Of a stretch of DNA of 33,595 nt, positions 14,608 to 24,027 are shown piece after piece. Every line of letters starts with the position of its first letter. Position 1 is the stretch's first letter. A program made the position numbers and the translations under genes. Origin of the DNA: a virus; IMG/VR virus record IMGVR_UViG_3300005613_000241, positions 1 through 33,595 of that record, one strand, 5' to 3'. Below the pieces are notes generated by a model. It did not search any database, was not told the origin of the DNA, and saw only the letters and a list, made by a program, of their open reading frames with translations.

Positions 14608-16296
14608 CTATAGGTTTGGTTTTTTCACATTTATAAAATAATGTTTTTGTTTCAAATTTGCTGGCAACCACCTATTAAGCGCACCTTTTTCAGGGAATCT
14701 ATTAATAAGTGCTTCCATTAATCTTTGTTTTTTAGTTTCAAGCTGTGATGGTGTATCAGTCTTGTATGGTATTAATGGGAATAATGTTTCAAGTTCACCT
14801 TTAGTTACTGCCTCAGCAATTAAAGCTTTAAATGGTGCGAATAATGTCGCCATTGCTGTCAATTGATCAGTTTTGCTTTTAGTATAAGGTATTTTGGAAA
14901 AGTATCCACCTGCAAAGCTACCTGTCTCTCTTTCGTTTATAAAACGATCATAAACACTATTTACCTGCTTCAGTGTGTTCTTTTCTTGGTTAAACTCGTC
15001 TAGCTTGTCAAGAGCTTCTTTTCTTTCTTTCGGCTGAGCAAATCTTGTTTGCCAAATTACTTGACGTGATAATTCATCAGCATTTTGCATCATACTTGCA
15101 GTATTTAATTGTGACTGCTGGAACTTAGAAAGCTCTGTTACGTTCTTTTTCATTCCACTTAAGATTTGAGCTTTTAATAGTTCAAGCTTCCCCATCTCTG
15201 CTTGTGTTTTCGCTTTTCTTATTTGTGCATCGATCGTGTCAATAACTTTTCTTTTCTGCATCAACGAAAGTGCGTTTTCAGCAGCAACGTCAGAATTATA
15301 TTTCTGAGTTAAGATTGCAAGTTGGTTTTTCTTGCCAGTTATAGCAAATCTCTTTCTTTTCATTTCTTCTTTTTGTGCTTGGATATCTCTATCGATAGCT
15401 TTCTCTATAATTCCAATTGTGTTCTTAGTAGCAGAGTTGCTAAAAGCACTTAAGAACATACCGATTCCTAGCAGGATCTTTCTTCCTGTGCCCATGTTGT
15501 TAAAAAGTCTATTGTTGTCTATTTTCTCATTCTCAAACTCTTTGTATTGATTATCAATACCTCTAAGCAACTCTGCGAACTTGTCGTTAAACCCTTTAAC
15601 CTTGTTGCCTTGATCGTCTATATATCCTTCTCTCAGTTTTCTAACGCCTTCAATTTCTTTTTGCTGAACATCTCCAAGATCTCTTTTTAGGTCATCGTAA
15701 AGCTTTGCTTGTCCCGACAACGCATCTTGTTGCTTTTTAATGCCTGAATTAATTAATTGCTGAATTCTATCTTTATCTTTTTGTCTTGCCTCAATTTCCT
15801 TCTGGTAAGGTAATTCCCTTCGATCTAGTACCTGACCTGCTTGCGCTTGGCTTATCGATGGTGGGATCGGAACATATCTCTTTATTGGTGAATCACCTTT
15901 TCCACCTCCACCTTTTTGACCGTTTTTGCTTTTATATGTGTCCCATCTCTTACTAAAAACACTGTCATCCCTCACATCTTCTCTTGTCTGTGTTGGCGTG
16001 ATAGTCGTAGGGCCAAACATAACATCACCCTCATATTGAGCTGGATCAATTGAAGGATATTCTCGATAATATTGCTCTGTTTGCTCAGGAGTTACTGGCT
16101 GAACATAATTTCTTGGCTGAACAACTGGTGTTGGTGCTGGCTGAACATAATTAACAGGAGGTTGTTGCACAGGAGGTTGTTGCACAGGAGGTTGTTGCAC
16201 AGGAGGTTGTTGCGGAATCATCTCAACATAGTTAGGGCGATACCCTGCTGCTGCCATTTCATCTAAGGTCATTTGGTCGATTGTTGTATTAGGCAT
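14608..16296 (-). CDS. Ejection-type virion protein with a Pro/Gln-rich N-terminus
   Basis: The protein has 562 residues. Residues 25-75 are disordered and hold QQPPV repeats (15-bp DNA repeats at 16156-16215). From about 160 the protein is a long helical coiled coil (EIEARQKDKDRIQQLINSG, then IRKAKTQAEMGKLELLKAQI). Residues about 270-300 contain a hydrophobic Gly-rich segment (KILLGIGMFLSAFSN). Helical proteins with one or a few membrane-active segments in this operon position are ejection proteins in P22-like phages. Start overlaps the previous stop by 8 bases and has a GAGGTGAG ribosome site. Confidence 0.68.
   Translation of the reverse strand: MPNTTIDQMTLDEMAAAGYRPNYVEMIPQQPPVQQPPVQQPPVQQPPVNYVQPAPTPVVQPRNYVQPVTPEQTEQYYREYPSIDPAQYEGDVMFGPTTITPTQTREDVRDDSVFSKRWDTYKSKNGQKGGGGKGDSPIKRYVPIPPSISQAQAGQVLDRRELPYQKEIEARQKDKDRIQQLINSGIKKQQDALSGQAKLYDDLKRDLGDVQQKEIEGVRKLREGYIDDQGNKVKGFNDKFAELLRGIDNQYKEFENEKIDNNRLFNNMGTGRKILLGIGMFLSAFSNSATKNTIGIIEKAIDRDIQAQKEEMKRKRFAITGKKNQLAILTQKYNSDVAAENALSLMQKRKVIDTIDAQIRKAKTQAEMGKLELLKAQILSGMKKNVTELSKFQQSQLNTASMMQNADELSRQVIWQTRFAQPKERKEALDKLDEFNQEKNTLKQVNSVYDRFINERETGSFAGGYFSKIPYTKSKTDQLTAMATLFAPFKALIAEAVTKGELETLFPLIPYKTDTPSQLETKKQRLMEALINRFPEKGALNRWLPANLKQKHYFINVKKPNL
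16156..16215 (-). repeat. 15-bp tandem repeats encoding QQPPV units
   Basis: AGGAGGTTGTTGCAC (plus strand) occurs three times perfectly, then once with two changes at the end. Unit length equals that of the ERF repeats, but the sequence is different. Confidence 0.92.
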
Positions 16297-17542
16297 TTCT
16301 CACCTCGATTGGCTTATTTTTCATCTTCTTATTGTAATATTCATCAAGCATTTGCTTATTTGTTGGCCCACTGTAACTCAACATCTCTTGTATATGTGGA
16401 TATTCTTGTAAGTATTCTTGCTCGTTAAAATTCTCTGCTGGTGGAGTATATTGAGTTTGAGTATTCCCATAAATATCCGTATATGTACCCATACCGCCTT
16501 CTTTCATCTGCTGCATCCAAGCTTCTGCAAATTTCTTTTTAGACGCCCTTTCTGCCAATTCTGGATTGATCATAGCTGGATTTATTTGTTGTCTCATAAA
16601 TCTTTCGTTTTCATCATTAAGCTTGTAGTTTTGATCCCAACCAACTTGATTATATCTTTCTGCATTAGGCAAAGTGTATAAACTATTTTGCAAATTCATG
16701 TTGCTCGATACTGGGCTGCCTTGATAAACAGCATTTTCACCACTTACTGCTTGCTGCCCCATCTGTATCGGCAACGGCTTAGCTCCACCGACTGCTTGCT
16801 GCCCCATCTGTGACAGCAACGAATTAGCTCCACCGATAGGCATAGATTTATTATTTAATCCGATATTTTCTTGCTGCATTGGCATTGATTTATTCCTAAC
16901 ACCAATCCCACTATTTGATTGACCGCCTACTTGATTTCCAACATTACCACTTGTCGCCATTCCTGATTCTGCTGCTGATGATGCTCCACCAGTTTGAGCG
17001 GAGGCCACCATTGAACCAACGTTACCAGCTAGCTCCCACCATTTTGCTTGCTCAGCTTGATCTAGTGCCGATTGAGATTGTTGAGCGTTCATTAAAGCAT
17101 TTGCGTAACTATTGGTTGCTCCGCTTTCGATAGCTTGCTGTTGAATCAAGGCTTCTCTGTTTTGTTCTAAAGCGTTTAAAAGTGATTGCCGTCCTCTTTC
17201 TCTTTCAAGGATAGCTTGCTCGCCTGCCCTGCCTGCAATCTCTGCCTGAGTAACTGCGCTTTGATCTGCTGCCATCTTTGCCGCCAATGCTGGATTCATA
17301 CCCCTCTGTGACGCCATTAAAGAAGCTGCATTTCTTGATGCCGCCGCCGCCTGTCTTGTACCTGCTCTCTCTGCTACCGTAGGCCCTTGGCCTTGTGTTA
17401 TGTCGTAGAGGTCTGCCACCGTTTCTTGGTATGCTGGATCAGGTAAATATGCATTAGGATTAAAATTGTATTTTTCTGGTGTGGAAACACCTGAAGGACT
17501 GCTAAACATCGTTTTCCAAGTATCAACTAAAAAATTGCCCAT
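16289..17542 (-). CDS. Ala/Gln-rich virion protein, probable ejection protein
   Basis: The protein has 417 residues. Residues 55-190 are Ala/Gln-rich helices (AAAASRNAASLMASQRGMNP, then ALMNAQQSQSALDQAEQAK), followed by a short hydrophobic stretch (ELAGNVGSMVASAQTGG). About 190-300 is low-complexity and contains near-repeats: NKSMP occurs twice, and QMGQQAV occurs twice. The composition resembles the small ejection protein of P22 (gp7) and similar proteins. It follows the tail-hub gene directly. Assigned from composition and order. Confidence 0.65.
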   Translation of the reverse strand: MGNFLVDTWKTMFSSPSGVSTPEKYNFNPNAYLPDPAYQETVADLYDITQGQGPTVAERAGTRQAAAASRNAASLMASQRGMNPALAAKMAADQSAVTQAEIAGRAGEQAILERERGRQSLLNALEQNREALIQQQAIESGATNSYANALMNAQQSQSALDQAEQAKWWELAGNVGSMVASAQTGGASSAAESGMATSGNVGNQVGGQSNSGIGVRNKSMPMQQENIGLNNKSMPIGGANSLLSQMGQQAVGGAKPLPIQMGQQAVSGENAVYQGSPVSSNMNLQNSLYTLPNAERYNQVGWDQNYKLNDENERFMRQQINPAMINPELAERASKKKFAEAWMQQMKEGGMGTYTDIYGNTQTQYTPPAENFNEQEYLQEYPHIQEMLSYSGPTNKQMLDEYYNKKMKNKPIEVRNA

Positions 17543-17544
17543 AA

Positions 17545-20500
17545 CTACCCCTTGTTACTTTCTGATAATTTATAAAATCCAACCTTTGAACCAAGCCTAA
17601 CTGATATACCAGTAAGCTCCAAGCTTTCACCTGAACCACCTGTTGGCGTGTCCCATATTTCTATTTTAAATGCTTGGCATTTTTGTTTCGATGGTTTTAC
17701 TGCAAATTCGTAAATATTTATAGAAGTCACGTCAAAAGTATAATCATCATAGTCAGTGTCATCATAATCATAATAGACTCTAATATTTAGAGTATGGTCG
17801 CTTTTATACTCTCCCAAAACAACAACTTCATAAAGCCTACCAAAACCAGTGATACCCTTCATTTTATACCATGGAGTAGCTATCTTCATTGATATAGCAG
17901 CACTGTCATCTGTATAAATAGAATCATTTTGATAATAAACAAATCCATCAGACTTCAAAACAGCTAGATTGTCTTTCCATATGCAAGCGGATTTTCCTCC
18001 AAGATATGTGTTTGTTGACCAATTGTTTTGAAGATAATTATAAATCATCATTCTATTATCTGTTTGAAAATATACTTCGTTCCTTGTTTTTGAAACCGCT
18101 GATCCGTTTATAGTTTCATTGTTATATTCTTCTACTGGTGCACCGATGTAGCTTACTTGAAGAGATCTATCAATCAAATAAATTCCCTTCTTCCCCTTGA
18201 ACATAATACCTCTTGGAGTGGCAACAATTGACTGCTTTTCAGAACAACCAATTTCTTGAGATACAACACTAGGTGAGGTGAATGTGTTCTGCTCTCCGGT
18301 TCTCAATGGCCCATCACCTGAAATATATAAACATGAATCGTTTTTCAATATCACCATTTTGTCGTCTAAATTCTCAACGCCTACGGCTTGACCAATATTT
18401 TTTCCATGACCGTCAACCCTAAAGAACAATGCTTCGCTCCATTCAATAGCGTTTTCAACAATTCTTTTTTGTGAGTAATAAATCTTGTTTCTATCTTCCA
18501 GTGACACACCAAACATTCTGTCCAGGCCTGAAGATATATAAGAAAACGGTGGGACTATGTTATTACTTAAGACACCGCCTGATGTGTATATTTGCTCGTT
18601 TGATGTTATTACTGAATCCGTGTATATATCACTAAATGATGTATCAGAAGAGTCCATTGACCCAACATAATAAAATGGACCGCTTTGGTTTACTGCTGTT
18701 CTATAAATAGCTATTTCAGCAATAGCATCTTTTTCCACATTTAAATCAAACTCATTTGCTGGACTCTTTGTAATAACAACTGATTGACTTGTTGTAGTTA
18801 CTGAATCAATTGAAGATGTACCAGAAAAATGAATCTCACCATTATTATCAAAATATTTAAATATAAGCTGATATAAATATGTCCCATCATCAATCGGGTT
18901 GGATGCTGATGTTGTGTAAGTAACATACGGCACACGTTGGAAACCGCTGTACCGTAAAGATGTGCCGTCGTATTCTTTAACAACAGAACTTGAAAGATGA
19001 GTCGATTGAGACAATCTGCTTGTAACAAAGTCTAAGTCATCACCGATGCTTAAAGAAACACTTGCATTTTTTACGGAATAGTACGGAAATGCCGTTGTAA
19101 AACTATTACCTTTACCAATCAAGTCTGCTTTTACTATGCAAGGGAAATATAGCTTATCGTCTTTTCCAATTACTAAACTATTCAGCAATGACATATAAGT
19201 ATAGTTATTGGTTGAGTTGTAATATGTTTCATATTCCTTCGTATATATATCAACCGCATTGTTATTGAAAAATTTAGTTACTATTGAAATATTAAAATCA
19301 GTCCCATAACTAAATTTTACTAAGTTAAAAGTTGAATCTTCTGCTGATTGGGTCGATGTTGTCATCACATAGTAAAATACCCTTAAATCTGTTGGATAAT
19401 TAGAATATCCTTTTGACGCAATTTCTGAACCAGATATAGGGTTTTGTGTAATTAGGTTAACCAAATAAGAGGACTGCCAAAAAATATTAACAACATTTGT
19501 TATTGGATAAATATTATCTTTGCCTGATAGAGTGTATTTTTCATACCCACTAGCAGCGACAATCAATATATCAGATGATGATGGTATTGGAGCTTCAAAC
19601 ACATCCACCTTATAGTAAATAGAAGGATAAACAGTTTTGTCTATAGCTTTTTGTTCTGTTTTTGACACTGAAAGATTAGACTTTGAAACACCTACTATAA
19701 AAACATCTCTATCAGAAAAAATTTGATATTCTGGAAAAACGATATATATATTGTTACCACTTTCGCAGCAAGAAATATTTGCTCTCTTGGATACCCCAGT
19801 ACCATCCCACGGAGAAAAGAATATATTAATACTAACACTAGGAGTATATGTTGTTGAGACACTAATGGCCCCTGAAGTTGTTACATATCCATAGTCTATA
19901 GAAGTTGTACTTACTGCTCCTGCGTAAAACAACCCAGATGTTTCAACATATATTGCATCAATGGATGGGATTAAACTCGTTGCGGTTGTGTCACTAGTTA
20001 AAGTGACCGTTGAGCCAACTTGAGTAATGTATTTATCAAATGTATAACATAAAACCCTATCAGCATTCCCAGATGCGCCAGCACCAACCTGAACAACAAT
20101 AACCCAAATAATCGGATCAGTAGCGTCATCCTTACCAATTACTTTTATTTCATACGAGTCATAAGTGGTATCTGGTTCAAAAATCTGTTCTTCGCCTGTC
20201 TCATAATCTATTTTAGTTAACCTGAATGGCGAAGTACCGTCTGCTTTATAAACTATTGTTCCAAATATTCTAAAGCCTGCAAGAGGAAATTCAGCAAGAG
20301 AAGAACTCGAACAATTTAGATAGTCAGCTGAGTCTTGATCGACCTCAATATCAACAGGAACAAATGTTTGACCACCATTATTTTTTGCTTTCCATTCTGC
20401 CTCATTAGCAGAATAAGAGTAAATATCTTTACTGCCCTGTTTTCCTAAAGTGATAATCTCATCATTGTGAGAAAATATCCTTGAAGACACATCATTTAAG

Positions 20501-20685
20501 TCATCTGTTTGATTTGTTGAAGCAGTAAGTTTTGTTGTCCCTGTTGACTTTCTTAGTGTTCCTATCTTGCGGTAATCAACATTTTCAGTTATTAGCATCT
20601 TCTGGTCTGGAACAATCTTTCTGTCTGTCTTTGTGTCGATACCCCCAGAAACGACTAGAGGTACTTCTATTTTCTGTAATGCCAT
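17545..20685 (-). CDS. Tail hub / packaged-DNA stabilisation protein, P22 gp10-like
   Basis: The protein has 1046 residues, nearly all beta strands. The N-terminus contains VVSGGIDTKTDRKIVP and ENVDYRKIGTLRKSTGTTKL, the signature of a large podovirus family that closes the portal and adaptor and forms the tail hub. The C-terminal half includes IAIYRTAVNQSGPFYYVGS, YISSGLDRMFGVSLEDRNKI and FKGKKGIYLIDRSLQVSYIG, typical of this family. It is longer than P22 gp10 (about 470 residues), so extra domains are present in the middle (about 150-600). It lies between the 97-aa protein and the ejection proteins as in other podoviruses. Confidence 0.78.
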   Translation of the reverse strand: MALQKIEVPLVVSGGIDTKTDRKIVPDQKMLITENVDYRKIGTLRKSTGTTKLTASTNQTDDLNDVSSRIFSHNDEIITLGKQGSKDIYSYSANEAEWKAKNNGGQTFVPVDIEVDQDSADYLNCSSSSLAEFPLAGFRIFGTIVYKADGTSPFRLTKIDYETGEEQIFEPDTTYDSYEIKVIGKDDATDPIIWVIVVQVGAGASGNADRVLCYTFDKYITQVGSTVTLTSDTTATSLIPSIDAIYVETSGLFYAGAVSTTSIDYGYVTTSGAISVSTTYTPSVSINIFFSPWDGTGVSKRANISCCESGNNIYIVFPEYQIFSDRDVFIVGVSKSNLSVSKTEQKAIDKTVYPSIYYKVDVFEAPIPSSSDILIVAASGYEKYTLSGKDNIYPITNVVNIFWQSSYLVNLITQNPISGSEIASKGYSNYPTDLRVFYYVMTTSTQSAEDSTFNLVKFSYGTDFNISIVTKFFNNNAVDIYTKEYETYYNSTNNYTYMSLLNSLVIGKDDKLYFPCIVKADLIGKGNSFTTAFPYYSVKNASVSLSIGDDLDFVTSRLSQSTHLSSSVVKEYDGTSLRYSGFQRVPYVTYTTSASNPIDDGTYLYQLIFKYFDNNGEIHFSGTSSIDSVTTTSQSVVITKSPANEFDLNVEKDAIAEIAIYRTAVNQSGPFYYVGSMDSSDTSFSDIYTDSVITSNEQIYTSGGVLSNNIVPPFSYISSGLDRMFGVSLEDRNKIYYSQKRIVENAIEWSEALFFRVDGHGKNIGQAVGVENLDDKMVILKNDSCLYISGDGPLRTGEQNTFTSPSVVSQEIGCSEKQSIVATPRGIMFKGKKGIYLIDRSLQVSYIGAPVEEYNNETINGSAVSKTRNEVYFQTDNRMMIYNYLQNNWSTNTYLGGKSACIWKDNLAVLKSDGFVYYQNDSIYTDDSAAISMKIATPWYKMKGITGFGRLYEVVVLGEYKSDHTLNIRVYYDYDDTDYDDYTFDVTSINIYEFAVKPSKQKCQAFKIEIWDTPTGGSGESLELTGISVRLGSKVGFYKLSESNKG

Positions 20686-20979
20686 TTAAAACACCCATAT
20701 ATCAGCTTCAACGCTAGCACTGGATGATAAATTAATTAGAGTGTTGGTTATATCACCGTTGTAAATGACTGCATTTGAGTCTCTTCTAACAACAATATAA
20801 CCAATCGGTAATCTACCTAGTTTATGCTCTAACGCAAAAGTTGTGTTGATAGTAATTTCTTTGTGAAGTATTCCATCTAACAGGAAATTCCCAGCTTGTT
20901 GTGTGAAAAACTGAGTTAGATTCTCTTGAATTTGGTCAACTTCTCGGTTGCCTGTTCTGATTTTCTTGAAAGATTTCAT
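20686..20979 (-). CDS. Small conserved-type podovirus virion protein
   Basis: The 97-residue protein has two parts: an N-terminal helix (NREVDQIQENLTQFFTQQ) and a beta domain (ALEHKLGRLPIGYIVVRRDS). The pattern HKLGRxPxGYIVV is widespread in small proteins encoded between adaptor and tail hub genes in podoviruses. The start overlaps the adaptor stop by one base (TAATG). It is probably a minor head-tail or tail component. The exact role is not known to me. Confidence 0.7.
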   Translation of the reverse strand: MKSFKKIRTGNREVDQIQENLTQFFTQQAGNFLLDGILHKEITINTTFALEHKLGRLPIGYIVVRRDSNAVIYNGDITNTLINLSSSASVEADIWVF

Positions 20980-21659
20980 TAATATCCTTCATAATTTTCT
21001 GCACCGTCGTAAAAATATCGTGAAGATGTATCCTTTACTTTCATCCCGTTTGCTGCATCTCTATTTCTTTTCTTAGCGTCCAACCTTCTGACTAATATTG
21101 CTCTATCCCTCTCTAGTTCGGTTGTGTCGCTCTCTTCTTTTCTCAAAGCTTTGATAGCAGCATCTATGATAATAAACTCTTCCCAACCATTGAAACCTTT
21201 AAGCTCGTCTGTCGAGTTGACTAAATTGGTTGCCAATGGAATATACCATAACTTAACAGTCGTTCCCGTTGATGGATTAGGAGTAAAATGGATATTGTCA
21301 CCGATCAATCGATACTTATATACGTTGTAATACCTGTTATAAAACCCTCTCCCTCTGTTTCTAAGTGAGAATCTATCAAGAGGAATGTATTCGCTGCCAC
21401 CAATATCAAGCTCAACACTTACAACTTTATAAAAATCAGATGGCAAAGAATAAGTATCTGTCCCACTGATAAGAGTAATATCATGATCAGTAGTATAGTA
21501 ATCTTCTCCATAAGCAGAAATTAAATGATCATAGAGAACATCTTTAGATTTGTTTATGTATTTTTCCCAAGTTGAATCAGAAACAAAAGAAGAGCCAACC
21601 ATGTCGGCCCTATCTTTTGATTCGTCAATCAAAGCTTGGAAGGTAACGTTACCTGACAT
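20979..21659 (-). CDS. Head-tail adaptor protein
   Basis: The 226-residue protein matches the layout of podovirus adaptor proteins (P22 gp4 / T7 gp11 group). It has an N-terminal helical domain (TFQALIDESKDRAD, then STWEKYINKSKDVLYDHL), the strand TYSLPSDFYKVVSVEL, then IHFTPNPSTGTTVKLWYIPL, then a C-terminal helix (EEFIIIDAAIKALRKEE). Twelve copies would bind below the portal and extend the DNA channel. It lies downstream of the capsid and upstream of the tail hub, as expected. Confidence 0.82.
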   Translation of the reverse strand: MSGNVTFQALIDESKDRADMVGSSFVSDSTWEKYINKSKDVLYDHLISAYGEDYYTTDHDITLISGTDTYSLPSDFYKVVSVELDIGGSEYIPLDRFSLRNRGRGFYNRYYNVYKYRLIGDNIHFTPNPSTGTTVKLWYIPLATNLVNSTDELKGFNGWEEFIIIDAAIKALRKEESDTTELERDRAILVRRLDAKKRNRDAANGMKVKDTSSRYFYDGAENYEGY

Positions 21660-21668
21660 TTTATGCCC

Positions 21669-21938
21669 CTATGCTTTGATTTCTATTTCTGTTCCGCCCT
21701 TTCTTCTTTCAATCTCCATAATGAAGCAAAGAATCTTAGCGGCTTTTTTGGAATCCTTTTCATGTACTGATTTGATGAACTCTTCCATCATCATCTCAAC
21801 TGGATTATACATGTCTTTGTCATCCATCTCTTTACCTTCTCCATAGGTTTTGTCATAAGACTTATCACCCATCTTACCGGAGGCGACAACAACAGTACTT
21901 GATTTCTTGTCGTTGCCCAACATTCCCAATCCTAACAT
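21669..21938 (-). CDS. Small protein between head and adaptor genes, unknown role
   Basis: The protein has 89 residues from the ATG at 21938, chosen because TAGGGG lies 6 bases upstream (an in-frame TTG at 21944 is possible). A Gly/Lys/Asp-rich first half precedes an acidic helical part (NPVEMMMEEFIKSVHEKDSKKAAKILCFIMEIE). Proteins of this shape with an acidic helix are common beside the adaptor gene in podoviruses, but I cannot name a function. Nine bases separate it from both neighbours. Confidence 0.6.
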   Translation of the reverse strand: MLGLGMLGNDKKSSTVVVASGKMGDKSYDKTYGEGKEMDDKDMYNPVEMMMEEFIKSVHEKDSKKAAKILCFIMEIERRKGGTEIEIKA

Positions 21939-21947
21939 AAACAACCC

Positions 21948-22727
21948 CTAAATTACTGTTGTGTTTTTCAAAGTAATCTCACCTAAAATAATGTCGCCAT
22001 CATTAAGTTGTGTTTCTGTTCCAGCAGTAAGAACATAAATTGTTATATATGCCCGTCCTGTTGTTGGGTTAATGTCGTACTCTTTTACCTGAAAAGTAAA
22101 GTCTCTTGCTGTTGAACCAACAACCATAAAGTTTGCATAATTAAACTTTACATATTTGTCCTCAAGCTCAATTTTATACTCTCCGGTTGACTCTTGAGTA
22201 ATGTCATAGATTCCAAACTTTCTAGTCATTGTGAAATCTTGAGTTACTCCGCCAGAAAGAGTTGCTACTTCTCCATCACCTTCACCACCTGCTGCCAATG
22301 CTGTTGCGTCGCCACCAGTAGCTGATATTTCATCTAGCAAGCTAGAAGCGTCTGTTAGTGTGACAGTTAAGGCTGCAATGTCTCCTGTGGCAATCAATTC
22401 TCTTAATTGTGCCGTTGTAACATTAACAGGAGTCGCACCGTTATTTGTACCATCGTTTGGAGTAATAGCAATAGCAATAGCTGTGGCCGATCCAGTTACT
22501 TCTGCTAAAACAGTGTCCGTTGGATTGTCTGCTGCCGCATTAACTGTCAAAGTTATGGTTGTTCCATTGGGTGTATCACTCAACGTTGTTGCCGATGTGA
22601 TAGTAATGTCTGCTGTCAAATCGAGAGTTCCGCTAGCTGTAGCTGCCGCAACATAAGCTGCTTCAAAATTTAGCTTTTTGATTTGCCTCTCAAGTGACTG
22701 CATATAATCAAAGTTTCTATTAGCCAT
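21948..22727 (-). CDS. Capsid-associated protein with an inserted or added Ig-like domain
   Basis: The protein has 259 residues. The first 35 (MANRNFDYMQSLERQIKKLN) and the last 90 (FGIYDITQESTGEYKIELED, then LNDGDIILGEITLKNTTV) look like one small virion protein. Between them, about 40-165, lies an Ala/Thr/Gly-rich beta domain (TITLTVNAAADNPTDTVLAE, ITPNDGTNNGATPVNVTTAQ, GGDATALAAGGEGDG). This middle is markedly richer in G and C than its neighbours. The domain resembles modules I have seen attached to various phage virion proteins. The gene follows the capsid gene, consistent with a head-decoration or head-fibre protein. Confidence 0.65.
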   Translation of the reverse strand: MANRNFDYMQSLERQIKKLNFEAAYVAAATASGTLDLTADITITSATTLSDTPNGTTITLTVNAAADNPTDTVLAEVTGSATAIAIAITPNDGTNNGATPVNVTTAQLRELIATGDIAALTVTLTDASSLLDEISATGGDATALAAGGEGDGEVATLSGGVTQDFTMTRKFGIYDITQESTGEYKIELEDKYVKFNYANFMVVGSTARDFTFQVKEYDINPTTGRAYITIYVLTAGTETQLNDGDIILGEITLKNTTVI

Positions 22728-22749
22728 TTGTAAGTCCTTATTAAGAGAA

Positions 22750-22767
22750 AGGGGGATTTATCCCCCT
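22750..22767. terminator. Hairpin after the major capsid gene
   Basis: A 7-bp perfect stem AGGGGGA/TCCCCCT with a 4-base loop, followed on the minus strand by TTCTCTT. It lies 19 bases after the capsid stop. A leaky terminator here would leave capsid mRNA more abundant than the downstream tail mRNA. Confidence 0.65.
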
Positions 22768-22785
22768 ATTCATTTAAAGAAAAAA

Positions 22786-24006
22786 TTAAGCAAGCTTAAG
22801 CCTGATGTTCCATCCTGGGGCACGGCAACCAAGTTGGGCATAGTAACCAGTTCTAACTTCTACACCATCCTCGTCACTTTCTCTTAAAACTCTATTTCCA
22901 TCATGCATAAGCATTTTTGGAGCTTCGCCTAGTGAGTAAAGTTTCCAAACGTTAAGCTGTAGCATCCACGCTACATCGTCAGGACAGTTTTGATCAGCTA
23001 TAACAGTCACTGCACCTTTAGAGGTATTAAGCTTAATACCTCTAAATCCAATTCCAACGTCCGACATTAGGTCAACATATTGAACCTTAGAGCCTAAAGA
23101 TTTCTCTAAGATCCCATAACGATTATAAGACATAAAAGTATGAGTTGGATTTCCACCTTCTCTTTGGACTCTTTTCGCTCCATCAATAAGACCTTCTTCT
23201 AGTGGCATTGAAGAAATATCTTTTCTTAGTCCAGCAAGTCTTGTGTCTACTGATCTATCAACGCCAAAAAAGCTATCGCCTGATGATGGCATTGTTGCTG
23301 GTATCCATGCATCTAGTCCCTTAACTTTTGAATCATAGTCACCTTGAACAAATAGATAATCATCAGCGGCCCAATCGTTTGAAGTAAATGAGTCATATGC
23401 TGCTGACATTGTTAATACGCCTAAATCTCTATCAACTGCAACAACTGACAAAGTGTTGTCAACTGAAGCTGTTTGCTTAACAGATCCACCACCAGCGGCT
23501 GTTGATGCTACTAATTTCATTCCTACTTCAAAGTTAGTTACTTCTTCAGTATCCTTCAAAGTAATATAAATAGTTGATGCTGACCCGATTTGGCCAATAG
23601 CACCTGAACCATTTCTAAATTCTGCTGTTGAAAGTGAACGTGTCACTGATTCAAAAGTACCGTCTATTTCTGTTGCCATTGCTTCCATGAAAGCGTTTTT
23701 GTCGCCTTTGGAAGCATCGATAGTTTCGCCATCAATTGAACAAAGACCGTAATCTTTTGCTCTGGTTAAAACAAAGTCAGTGTAGCGTCCAGCAACTTTA
23801 TTGCTTTTTGCTGTTGAGAATGTAGAAGAACGACCTTGGGGATTTCCATAGATGATTGGAACAGGTAAATTCTTTCCACCAAACATTGTCATTTTAGGGA
23901 CGAGAGCGTGAAACGGGTTGTCCTGATAAGTCATTCTCTTGACCATATCATTAGTATAGTGCTGCTTAAGAGCTGCATCAAATGAAGTTAAATTTAAAGC
24001 TGTCAT
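22786..24006 (-). CDS. Major capsid protein
   Basis: The protein has 406 residues. Features of HK97-fold capsid proteins of podoviruses are present: an N-terminal arm (HYTNDMVKRMTYQDNPFHAL), the substrate-like stretch PVPIIYGNPQGRSSTF, DYGLCSIDGETIDAS, a central helix with VTRSLSTAEFRNGSGAIGQI, and a beta-rich C-terminus (GAVTVIADQNCPDDVAWMLQ, then GCRAPGWNIRLKLA). It is placed between scaffold and hairpin, and its gene is likely the most highly expressed. The fold is inferred from order and recognisable family segments. Confidence 0.85.
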   Translation of the reverse strand: MTALNLTSFDAALKQHYTNDMVKRMTYQDNPFHALVPKMTMFGGKNLPVPIIYGNPQGRSSTFSTAKSNKVAGRYTDFVLTRAKDYGLCSIDGETIDASKGDKNAFMEAMATEIDGTFESVTRSLSTAEFRNGSGAIGQIGSASTIYITLKDTEEVTNFEVGMKLVASTAAGGGSVKQTASVDNTLSVVAVDRDLGVLTMSAAYDSFTSNDWAADDYLFVQGDYDSKVKGLDAWIPATMPSSGDSFFGVDRSVDTRLAGLRKDISSMPLEEGLIDGAKRVQREGGNPTHTFMSYNRYGILEKSLGSKVQYVDLMSDVGIGFRGIKLNTSKGAVTVIADQNCPDDVAWMLQLNVWKLYSLGEAPKMLMHDGNRVLRESDEDGVEVRTGYYAQLGCRAPGWNIRLKLA

Positions 24007-24027
24007 TTATGTAATTCCTTTTTGTTA

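Noticed and set aside
9903-18530. The palindromic 8-mer CAGGCCTG repeated near 9904, 11053 and 18523
   Set aside because: Each copy lies inside coding sequence and translates as Gly-Leu in different contexts; spacing is irregular, so shared codon choice is the simplest explanation.
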